From the NCBI GenBank assembly GCA_003290165.1, contig QNQO01009182.1, forward strand, positions 1 through 64,000: a stretch of 64,000 nucleotides of DNA. Reading direction: 5' to 3'. This DNA is from Berberis thunbergii. Taxonomy: Eukaryota; Streptophyta; Magnoliopsida; Ranunculales; Berberidaceae. The translations under genes and the position numbers were made by a program. The notes below the pieces were generated by a model. The model saw only the letters and a program-made list of their open reading frames with translations, did not search any database and had not been told where the DNA came from. Below, piece after piece: positions 37,801 to 47,300 of the stretch. Numbering within the stretch: position 1 is the first letter of the stretch; the number at the start of each line of letters is the position of its first letter.

Positions 37801-40800
37801 AATAATAATAAGGTTCTCCTTTATTTTTTTTTAATTGTTTTTGACAAGACTAGTAGTTTTAAACAGTTGAACATGGTCTTCCAAGTTCTATCATGACGGT
37901 CATTTTATTTAAAAGATTAATAGGTGGGGTCTTAAAGCAACATTTGATGGATCTTACTTCCATCAAATTTGTGGGGAATTCAGAAAAAAAAAAGACCGCA
38001 TATTCAATTTTTTGTAATCACTGCTTTATACATGCAACCATATGTTTTTTATGAACTCAACTTAGCAAGTTCACATCTAAAGAATTATAAATCTCAGGCT
38101 ATACATTCTGATGAGCTTTGAAGTAGACGCTTGAGAATTAAAGAACTGTTTTCGCATTTCCATGGGCAGCAGACGTGGTCATATCTATAAAACTTCATCA
38201 ACAATAACACACCCGAAGGGGGATTTAGAACTTATTCCATTCTGTTGTATAGTATAAAATCGGGTTAATTACACATACCTCCCCCCCCCCCCCCCCAAAT
38301 TTTTTGCCCAAACCTGACATACCTCCCCATATATTTTGTACTTAGACATGCCCCCCAAATACAAAAAATAGGCAATGCAATTCTGTATTTCCACATTTGC
38401 CCCTCATGCTAAAAAACAAAAAAAGAGATGCAATTTTAGTGTTATTACCTCAAGATAGATTTGATATTGGCCTTTTCTTTGATCATTACATTGTTCAAAA
38501 ACAATGAATGATCCGAATCTGATCCCTAAAAATAACCTTTTCTATTCATCATCTTCCCACAACACCACACACCAACTCCCTCACTTCCATTGGAAAATCT
38601 CCACCATCATAGTAGCTGCAACAGTGCCATCAATAACCTCTCTCACTGTAGCCACTTTAGAGATATAGTAAAAAGTGTGAATTTGGAGGATTGAAAAGGT
38701 GAATCCGAATTGATTGCTGCGGAGAATAATGCATATGGAGCAGAGAAGAGACGATTAGCTCAAATCCTAATCGATTGAAGCAAGAATGCATATGGGGTGG
38801 GTAGGGAGGTGTTAGGGATGATTGTGGAGAAGAAAATTTGAACAATTTTAGTAAAGAGTTTTGGTTGTCAACCTTTATCCAAAATCAATTCGAATCAGGG
38901 AAATTTTGATACTTACTTGAAGGAGGAAGAACCAAGAGCAACTCCAGTGACACAATCTTTTATAAACTGGTTGCAAAAAAACACCTCCATGTGAACAACT
39001 AGAAAGAGAGGGTTTCATTCAGGATTCCGTAGAACCAAATAAGCTCATTTTGCTGCTCTGTTTTGTGGATTCAAGATTGAATGCAGGTCGCGAATTGATT
39101 AGAGATTGGTAGATTTGGGTGGTGAGATGTTACAGGATGAAAGTTTAACATGGTTGTAGTGGTGGGGGGAAGATGATGATCTGAGATGTGAAAGGTATTT
39201 TTGGGAATACAAAAATATGTTGTCTATTTTTGTGTGTGTGTGTTTGTTTTGGGGGGGAGGGAGGGGAGGGATTGCATATCTAAATACAAAATACATGAGG
39301 AGGTATGTCAGGTTTGGGCCAACAATTGGGGGGCATGTCTAATTAACCGTATAAAATATATCCCCCTTCCAACCCAAAGCAGTCTTTACTTGGCAAGGAG
39401 TATGGGATAGACTCCCTATAGAACACGTCCTTGTTAGAAGTGGGGGTGAACGCAGAAACATAGAAAACCCTTCTTGGACAATGGGTAGTTCTGAGGAAGA
39501 AATATGTGGACATTAGTTAGCCTCAAAGGTGTGGAAATACTGTTTGACCAGAAGTGGGATTTCATGGGTGTTCCCAAGGGACCTTTGCTCACTACTAGTA
39601 AGTTGGAAATGCAAAGCCTTTCCTCGAAGTGTGAGGAAAAGGATTTGGAGCCTCATCCCGTATGTCTTATGTTGGTCTCTATGGCTGGAAAGGAACAACG
39701 AAATATCCTGGTGGCAAAGTTTGGAAGATTAGAAAATTGTCATGGAAGCCATGGGTGTCCTATAGCATTGATGCTTGGTGTGTCTGCCTGTCAAAGGAGT
39801 CTATTTTGAACACTTCATTGTTAGATGGAAGAGTCATTTGTATCAACGCTACAATCTACATATTACTTCTTGCATCTCCATTGAGCTTGTTAGTTAAGTT
39901 TTAGTTTTTGTCTCTGGGTCTATATTAACGAGATCGAGATGTTGTACCGCCAATTTCTCTGTTAACTTTCCACGGAAAATTTGTAGAGTGTGCTTTCTGT
40001 ATGTGAATATCAAGGAACATAGATATCCAATCTATCATTTCCCTTTGTTGTTTAAATTTGTAATCACTGTGTATATATATTAGAGTATTACTTGCTGTTC
40101 ATATACAACTCTACCTTTGCGGTTGCCACGAAGGTAAACAGTTGAGAAGCCTACACACACATATATTGAAGGGTAAGCTGGTTGAAGAAATGATGATCTC
40201 ACAAGCTTCAAAGAAAAAATGGCAAAACAGCAAGAAAAGAAGTGGCTCTAGTGTCTACAAAGGCAAGACATGGTTGCAACTGAGTCCCATTTGTAAAAAA
40301 AGGTTGTATTCTTGTATGTTTATCTGGACTGTTACGACTCAGTTGAGAAGCTGAAGTCAGGAAGACACTCGTTTATTAAAACACTTGTTTACTTCAGCAT
40401 CTAATGTTCTTTGCCTTTGACAGATAGCTATTGTGGTACACTTAAAACCTACATTAAATAATTTTTTTTTAAATAATATCCTATTTTAGCTTCATGCTAA
40501 AATGATGTTCCTATTTTATAGGAGATGTGCTCCTTCTAAAAGAGCGATTCACAAGATCACCATTAAAAATGGATGCTCCGGAAAAAGTTCTTCACCAAGC
40601 GCATGGACAAGCAAGGCATGTTGCTGACTTCTTATACGAGAATGGTGATGATCTTATTTATGCAATAGCATTTTTTTCTCTTCGTTCTTGGAAGGAATGC
40701 TTGCTAGTCATAGTTTGTTTTGGTTGTGATAAGAGTATCCTGATGCTTATATGTCCCATCCGAGTTCTGACTCTGACACACACACACCACAGTAAGATGA

Positions 40801-43290
40801 ATCAACTTGTTGCCTGAACTAGAATGTCTTTATGTCCTGAACTAGAATGTATTTATGTCAGTGTTCTATTTGGATTCAATGCATGGGATCTTTGTGACTA
40901 GGTCAGTTTGGAATGATGGATGGTTGATCAAGCTTCCCTAGTTGTATGCCGTCTATATGACCAAGCAACTTAAGGTAGCATCTCTATTAGCAGTTTACAC
41001 CCATAGGAGATGCAGAAGCCAGTGAATAGTTGCAACTAAGGCAAAGTTGTGGCTTACTAAGAAATGCATGTAGATGAAACCTAAAAAAAAATTATATACA
41101 GCAAACTGGATAGGAGACTCACAGGAGTTCAGTGGCTGTGAAAAGGTGATGAGCTTTTGTTACTCTGTTTACTTTATTGTGCTCGAGCCCTTTTCTAACA
41201 CACACCAGAGCCCATCCTAATGACACTCTTTCATCATCCAAACTGGATATTTTCTAGTGTACCAAGCTTCGGTGCTCTTAAATTTTGTTTCCTATCATGC
41301 TGCTGTTGAATTGCCCTGCATGATCTGTTTTTGCAGTTCTAGATTTTATAGGTGAAGAAGCAATGGATGATGCATGGGCTGTAACTTCCTATCTAAGTGA
41401 TGCTGACCAACTTCTTGCTACTTTTCATGGGGCTTCACAGTATCGGGTAACTGGTACAAATGAGTTGGAGAGTGTTGCACATTTAGCTGCTGCTTCGGTT
41501 GCTGTACGTGGGGTATTGTTTGGGAATTCCCATCCTGGACCTTCAAGGTATGTTGTTTTTCATTTCTTGATTTTGTTGATTGTGTGAATACCATTCATAA
41601 AGTTGAATTTTCATTCTCAGCACTTGGTACAATTCAGGTGGCATGCTATCCGTAAACCCAAGCTTTGGCATGTTGAGCAATCATCAAGGAGGAATAAGGT
41701 GTGGCTGAGTGCTTATATAAATTAGTCCTGTTATTGTAGTGACATCCATGACTCCATTTATCATTTCTTCATTTGAATTTTCATATCATGGAGATTATCT
41801 GTGCTAGTGACTGGTCCAAAGTTCGGGGTTTTGAAGATGCCCATATGTCAGCATGGTATTGCATGCATTTGGCATGTATATTACAATTTAGAACTTTTAT
41901 TGCCTGTGAACTTGTTCTGTGCACTGGCTTACTATTTTGACTTCAAGCAGTGGAAATTTTTTTGTCGAGCCAGAGCACAAGAGTAATATTGATTGGACTT
42001 CCAGCCACTCGATGAGAAGTATTGTGATACCGTGACTCCCAAGTAGGCGGGCGGCGGTGTGCATGTCCCACATGCTCAAACACCACCCATAGGGAAAAGA
42101 ATTAAGAACATCAAACCTATTTACTCTTTACCTCAAAGAAGAAGCCCATCTTTTGTATTATCTGAACTTTAAACTGATCCCACCCTCATTTGGTGACATC
42201 TGATCCTCACCACCCTTAGGGAAAAGAATTAAGAACATCAAACCTATTTTCTCTTTCCCTCAAGGAAGAAGCTCATCTCTTGTAATCATTCTGTTATCTC
42301 TTGTCCTCTTACTATCACTATGCATCGATTCCTTATCTTTTCCTTTGGCGTTGAAGTATTCACGTCAACTTGCACCCTTCATTTCTTCTACTCAGTGCGA
42401 GGATACCTAGCATTTGCCCTTTCTTTATTCCCATTCCCAGCTAGACCTTCTCCTTTACTTTGATCAGATTGTATCTAGGTTTGAGCTTTCTGAAGTACCG
42501 TTCTTAGCTTGTAGAAGCACCTTCCCTTCTTGTCCCTGTTCCCATTCAAGCCTGCAATTATAGACTCCTCACACTTTTGAGTTGAGTGCTCAAAAGAATT
42601 GCATTTTTCACAGTAAATTAGTTATAACTTGAGACAGACGTCAAAGACCTCCCTCATCTTCGATCATATATATTAAAGATTCTGTTAGGTAAACTTATCT
42701 CCATCAATAAAATCTTTCAACATAAGCCCGGAGATGGTGTACTCTTTAAGACAAATTATTTTGGCTTGGTTTAGTATTAGAACCTGAGATGCTGTTTCCT
42801 GGTTGTGAGGATAATGTCTTTGAGAGTCGGGCCTCTAGCCCGTACTAAATCATTGACTTGCCTAATATCACTCAGTGCAACTCGACTCTGAAAGTGTTTA
42901 ATTTAATTTATTTCCTGATAGATACGACTCAAACATTGTGTAGTTTTAAAATAGACAGCCATCAGTATTTCCCCTGATGTTATTATATATTGGCCACGTA
43001 CTTTGTTATTTATGTTCCTTATTTTTAACATGAGAATGCAGAATGAAATGGTTCGAGGGAGAAGTGAAGCATGCAGCGGTTTGAGCTTATCTGACATATC
43101 GGTTTTTTCTACTGAATATAAGCCTGTACTTAAATGGATTGGACATGGAGCATCCTCAGGTTATGAAGTTGATGAGGAGAAAATGGGGGGCAAAGAGGTA
43201 GCAGACTATGATAGTGAGTGGACAGGGTTGGATGATGAAGAAGGTGAGGCTGTAGAGGAGAGTGAATGTGATGACATTGAAGAGTGTTGA
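14397..43290 (+). CDS. RAD17: Cell-cycle checkpoint protein RAD17 (clamp loader of the 9-1-1 complex), 12 exons
   Basis: Exons: 14397-14630, 14702-14768, 18466-18551, 34387-34434, 34946-35002, 35437-35539, 36963-37270, 37373-37721, 40522-40644, 41337-41547, 41638-41698, 43042-43290. All introns are GT..AG, phases agree, and the joined frame is open for 631 residues, close to the plant family length. Seen in order: an N-terminal [10 protein letters not shown] with an Arg-Thr repeat, [21 protein letters not shown] (about 109-129), Walker A GQAGVGKS (about 157-164), Walker B LLIDD (about 235-239), the [14 protein letters not shown] helix region, the [15 protein letters not shown] region and an acidic C-terminal tail. 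RAD17 with RFC2-5 loads the RAD9-RAD1-HUS1 clamp at damaged DNA in the nucleus, upstream of ATR signalling. Intron 3 (18552-34386) is 15.8 kb and intron 2 is 3.7 kb; both are packed with transposons. Confidence 0.94.
14769..16720 (-). other. Exon-like antisense segments of an unidentified protein in RAD17 intron 2
   Basis: On the minus strand there are coding-like stretches: [17 protein letters not shown] (about 15805-15755), [16 protein letters not shown] (about 15690-15640), [16 protein letters not shown] (about 15460-15410, followed by a possible donor) and [18 protein letters not shown] (about 15030-14975). Several have plausible splice borders, suggesting a fragment of a spliced gene captured or relocated in antisense. 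No family could be named. The segment at about 16480-16670 is an imperfect tandem duplication of roughly 100 bp around ATTACCTGAATAAGGCCTCC. Confidence 0.35.
16728..16823. repeat. ATT / AATATT microsatellite
   Basis: Compound simple repeat, (ATT)n then (AATATT)n then (ATT)n, about 95 bp, just before the LINE remnant. Confidence 0.95.
16827..18110 (+). mobile_element. L1-type LINE remnant
   Basis: Frameshifted pieces of a non-LTR reverse transcriptase follow in order: FDTISWN, a GIRKGG segment, [11 protein letters not shown] (altered YADD region), [37 protein letters not shown], and a C-terminal [22 protein letters not shown]. Frames change several times and the 5' part is absent. A duplicated block of about 45 bp around GTGGATAATCTGATTAAGAGG (17562 and 17633) interrupts it. 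It lies inside RAD17 intron 2. Confidence 0.8.
18552..19592. other. Proximal part of RAD17 intron 3
   Basis: AT- and pyrimidine-rich intron sequence. No exon or bounded element is seen before the interrupted MITE begins at 19593. Confidence 0.5.
19843..20278 (+). repeat. 5' LTR of the gypsy element
   Basis: 436 bp, TGTCA...TGACA. It differs from the 3' LTR by several substitutions and small indels, for example at ATTCCACATTGTTC versus GTGTTT. Confidence 0.93.
24179..24608 (+). repeat. 3' LTR of the gypsy element
   Basis: 430-bp partner of the 5' LTR, preceded by the polypurine tract. Confidence 0.93.
27372..28790. mobile_element. hAT-type non-autonomous element, 1419 bp, nested in the LINE
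   Basis: Termini TAGGGGTGGGCA and TGCCCACCCCTA, flanked by a perfect 8-bp duplication GAAACAAC (27364-27371 and 28791-28798). About 220 bp at the left and 170 bp at the right are nearly the same as in the element at 29647-31209. The middle (about 27590-28610) differs and contains a pyrimidine-rich array of GTCTCTGTCTCGAGAAGGGG-type units, arranged as alternating units of about 41-44 and 68 bp (27730-28040). No transposase is encoded. Confidence 0.94.
29117..31600. mobile_element. Possible degenerate element surrounding the 29647-31209 insertion
   Basis: A segment starting TAGGGTTGAACAAATAACC at 29117 interrupts LINE coding sequence, which resumes near 31610. Its outer parts carry AAACCGA/TCGGTTT motifs at both sides (29130-29270 and 31470-31560), as in plant hAT-like elements. 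No matching right terminus or duplication is visible, so the borders are uncertain. Confidence 0.35.
29647..31209. mobile_element. hAT-type non-autonomous element, 1563 bp, same ends but different interior
   Basis: Termini TAGGGGTGGGCA and TGCCCACCCCTA, flanked by a perfect 8-bp duplication GGAATCAC (29639-29646 and 31210-31217). The ends match the element at 27372-28790, but the central 1.1 kb (about 29850-31030) is unrelated. It is more GC-rich, with CGCAGGCCGCCTCCCGCCCTC repeats (30010-30065) and an 88-codon minus-strand open stretch (30402-30668) of no recognised family. It may be captured host DNA. No transposase is encoded. Confidence 0.94.
35640..36560. other. Intron 6 of RAD17 with a possible Helitron-like remnant
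   Basis: The stretch starts with TCCTGATATATATATATAATAAAAC and ends near two hairpins with the same stem sequence, GTGCCGAAGGCAC (about 36441) and GTGCCAATGGCAC (about 36534). This resembles Helitron-type sequence, but a CTRR end was not found. An AATAT-type microsatellite lies at 36236-36267. The rest of intron 6 (35540-36962) holds no exon. Confidence 0.3.
38261..39348. mobile_element. Mutator-like foldback element, about 1.09 kb, in RAD17 intron 8
   Basis: Long inverted ends: the left reads GGTTAATTACACATACC..GCCCAAACCTGACATACCTCC and the right, reverse-complemented, GGTTAATTAGACATGCCCCCC..GCCCAAACCTGACATACCTCC. It is flanked by GTATAAAAT at 38252-38260 and 39349-39357, a perfect 9-bp duplication as made by Mutator-like elements (8 bp with a hAT reading if the border shifts by one base). 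A C17 run sits in the left end. No transposase is seen. Confidence 0.8.
39400..39770 (+). mobile_element. LINE 3' fragment in RAD17 intron 8
   Basis: The frame around 39590-39720 reads [17 protein letters not shown] and [20 protein letters not shown], typical of the C-terminal zinc-binding reverse-transcriptase region of plant L1 elements. Only this short fragment remains and no tail or duplication is obvious. Confidence 0.65.
41699..43041. other. RAD17 intron 11 with an 80-bp direct repeat
   Basis: Two copies of an about 80-bp block starting CACCACCC(A/T)TAGGGAAAAG lie at 42081-42160 and 42208-42285. No other element was recognised. Confidence 0.6.
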
Positions 43291-44386
43291 AATAGAAAAT
43301 CAGCAAGCATATGTTTAAATGAGTTTGGCTGTGTGATATTATGTAAAGTAATTTTTAGATCATGTTATTTTGTAAATCCTGTAAATGAAAGGTTGGAAGA
43401 GATGAAGATTTGTTAGATGTGTAATGCTAAGACCCGAATTTTAATCATTTGACCTGATCATGATCAATCATCTATTATATTAGATTGAGAGATGATGAAT
43501 ATGTCAACTTTTATTATCTCTGGCTGAAAGAGCAGAAATTCTAGGGAACGACCCATCTTCCTCGAGATGGGTGCATCACCATTGAGATGCATGCTGATGC
43601 TCATCTCGAGGAGGATGGGTAGTTATACGCATCCCTCACTCCCGCTTAAAGAGATATTGAGTGTTCTCTTATTATGGTTAAAACATATTGCGATGAATTT
43701 TGCATTGAGATACGGTGTTACAATTCTTGGTTGTGTATGGGTTCACCTGTTGTTATATACGGAGAGAGGGTTGAGGTAGCACAGCCCATGCATGACAATT
43801 CTATGATTTAAGTTTTTGTTTGGTATGCATTATGGTTGGAGGTAATTCCAGTGAGGGATTGATCTGTGTATACTGTAGCTAGCGATGGAACACACTTAGC
43901 AAGTGGAAGGCTATGGCAAGTTGAGGTACTTTAAGATTGCAAAGATGGGTCTGCTGTGTAGATGAGGACGTGTATAGGATTAGGATGGAAGGAGTATGTC
44001 CATTATGTTGGGTGGTTGGGTTTTGTTTGGCGCGATATCAACTTGATGCATACATGGAAATTGCAGTGAGCATTTGTTTGTTGGGTAGGGTACTCGTTGT
44101 GTCGTTTTATCTCATTTCGTTTCTAAAATCAGAATTCAATTTCAGTCGAATGACCCAATCAGGTCAGGTCCAGTCCAAAGGCTTGCTTTAAAAAAAAAAA
44201 AAACGAGGTGTAGTTTGGGCCTGTGAGGTTGGTCACCCAAAAACCTCTTCTAAACATACCATATCCTATCTCATCTTTCTGACTGGCTCTAGTTTTTTTG
44301 AAGGACTTTTGGAGGAGCACCTGCAACCTTTTAGCAGAGAACCTCGGCTTGCTCATAGAGAAGGAACGGAACGGAACGGAACGGAG
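43291..44386. other. RAD17 3' flank and APX promoter/leader
   Basis: Holds the RAD17 3' UTR, a 70-nt hairpin (43551-43620) and the APX leader. Just before the APX start is a pentanucleotide run (GGAAC)4 at about 44363-44383. An in-frame ATG at 44309 would add 26 residues, but the family start is at 44387. Confidence 0.6.
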
Positions 44387-47300
44387 ATGGCAGGAGCTCC
44401 AATAGTAGATGTGGGTTACCTGAAGGAGATCGAAAAGGCTCGTCGACACCTTCGCTCCTTCATAGCTCACAAGAACTGTGCTCCCATAATGCTTCGTTTG
44501 GCGTAAGTCTACCCTCTAATTTCATTTCATTTCATTTCAATGATTCATTCCATTCCATGGAGCTGCTACTTTCTTTTGACTTTCGATTCCAATTCCATAT
44601 AACAAACTCGATCCATCAATCTTCCTTCATGTTATGTGATGGGATGGGATGTGGATGCAATTGATTTGAATTGATGCCTTCTTGCCTTGTTTCTATACTA
44701 TTTTCATTTCAGACCATAATAATAATCATAAAACCACAACTTCCCTTCCTTAATTGGTATCGCTACTTTAGTCTACACTCACTTCCACCCCACCCCATTC
44801 AGTTATTTGTTTCCATTAATTTCTCATTCAAGAAGGTGTTTCTCTCTTAACCTCTCACATGATGTGTTACATCATCATCCCATGAGCAAGGATTGTGATT
44901 TCGTTTTTCCAGGTAATTTGGTAAGTAAATATTTCCTTGTGTATAGAAAAAACTAAAAAACACAAAATTTCGGTTGTAATTTTGAAGTTATCAATATAAT
45001 TTAAGCATTTTAAACTCTTATATACTACATAAAGATTACCACAATGACTCATAATGTCATACAAACAATATATTGCATAAGAATCACTTATATAACTAAT
45101 TTTTAATAGTAAACGGGTTAAAATATAGGGAAACTGAGATTGGCCAAACAACATAAATGAATATTTCCGATTTCGAAGAAATTTTGGTAACTCGAAAAAA
45201 AAAAATATTTCATGAAATTTCGACATTTTTTCGAGAAATCACGTTCCTTGCCTATTAGTTTTCCTTTTACCACCACCCGGATCGCACCAATGCACTTCCT
45301 AATTGTTTTTGTAACTTACTCTTATCATCATCAAATCAAATGCTTACAGTGAATTTCCTAATTGGCAGGTGGCATGATGCAGGCACTTATGACGTCCACA
45401 CAAACACTGGAGGTCCCAATGGCTCCATCAGGAACGATCATGAATTGATGCATGCTGCAAATAGTGGCTTAGTAATAGCTATTGGATTTTGTGGTTAGTC
45501 ACCCTTGCCATGTTACTTTACTTCATCCACCAACTCCTACCATTACTACTAAACCCAAATTTTATACATGCTACATTTATACACAAATCCTCGCTCCTGA
45601 TTCACTACAATCTATAGTATATTGAAACAACTCCTCAAGTTTCACAATAGTGTCTTGGCATTTGTGTGTAAGAAGTAAAAGACAATGGAATGACCAATCT
45701 TAAAATTTTAGTGAGAATGAGGATCACTTCCTTTCTAATGTTGGTTTAGGTGATTAGTTCCCGTAGAGGGGCTCGACCTAACTTTAGGTAGGAACTTTGG
45801 TTGAGAATCTAAACCCGGCCTAAACTTGGGTTTGCTTTGTGTTGACTTGTTCCCCCAACCACTATTCCCTTTAAATTCTTGTATATTTTATTGCCTTTTT
45901 TTTTTTTTTTTTTTTAAATCTTTACAAGACTTTTTGCTCATTATCTTTTATTGTGTTATTATCAGTGTTCTAAAAAAATGATAGGCGGTAGGCGGGCGGC
46001 GAGCAGAGGACTAGGCGGGGGCCTAGGCAGTTATTTATTTATTATAATTTATATTGTATAAAAGTTAAGCATAATAGCGTATAAATTACATCCAATTCAA
46101 TGCTAAGATACATATGTAAAATGTATAAAAATATAAAATCTGAAATTTTTATATAGATTTTTTAGAATTGGAAATAAAAAGTAAAAAAAAATAATTCAAA
46201 ACCCTGCCTAGGAGACCTAGCCCGCCTGGGCGGCTCCCAACCGCCTAGCACCTAGGCCTAGACCTTTTTTTAGAATACTGGTTATTATATCTCTATTGAG
46301 CTTTTGTCATGCAGTTGTTTTGTATACTCTTTGATAGTTTAAAATGTAAGTTTATACATTAAATGCATGTGGATGCATACATAACATACATCAGCCCAGA
46401 CTCCTTGGCGGAAATTTGTATGATGAAGTGATGTGAACCTTATAAGCATTTGTTGGTTGTGTTTAATTTCTTAAAGGGTTTCCCATAATTAAAGTCATAG
46501 TTATGCCATGAACGTTGAACCTTTCTTAATGTGGAAAATCTCCTATTTTTGCGCTTTACTCACTTGCATTTAATGATTATCCTTGTATGGGTTTAGGGTT
46601 TGAGTTTTTCGTTCTTTGAGATAATGTTTCCGGTTTTGCTTTTGGATCCCTTTAAAATCCCTGATGTTACAGGATTCCCTGTAGGAGTACTTGGGTTTCT
46701 GCTGTTCTTTCTCTTTCTCTAGCCTTCTCTCAAAATACTTGGACTTATTAAAATTAGGTAGAATATTATTATTAATATGTTATCTAATGGTTGGTGCTTT
46801 GTCTTTTGCTACCAGAGGAATTGAAGAAAAATTATCCAAAGATTACATATGCAGACTTTTACCAGGTAACTACTTTGAGAAATAATTTTTAGTTATATCC
46901 TATGCAGTTAATGCGGAAAGCGGTCGGGACCGGATCACAATTTTCATAATTATGCAGGACTAAGTGAAATTATGCAAACAATTTTTTCAAAGTATATATT
47001 TTTAAAATTTAATCATAGTCATAGATTACAAAATAAATAATTAATCAAAAGGGTGTAAATATGTAATCATAGTCATATATATTTTACTAATTAATCAAAT
47101 GAATTTAATTTTGCAGGTTGGAACACCTATAGTTGCCTGGATCGCTTTTTACCACTTTTTTTTACCGTTTTTCACCGCTTTTTGACCGATTTTACTGGTT
47201 CCATTTAAAGCCGGCCGAGTCAACCCTGTGCGATTCGGTCCAGCCCCGCATACCATTTTTTGGCCGCATTAATAGCACAGGTTATATCATATATGCAAGA

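Noticed and set aside
44309..44386. Upstream in-frame ATG extending APX by 26 residues
   Set aside because: The added part is Glu/Arg-rich, encoded partly by the GGAAC repeat, and unlike APX N-termini. The family start MAGAPIVD at 44387 fits better.
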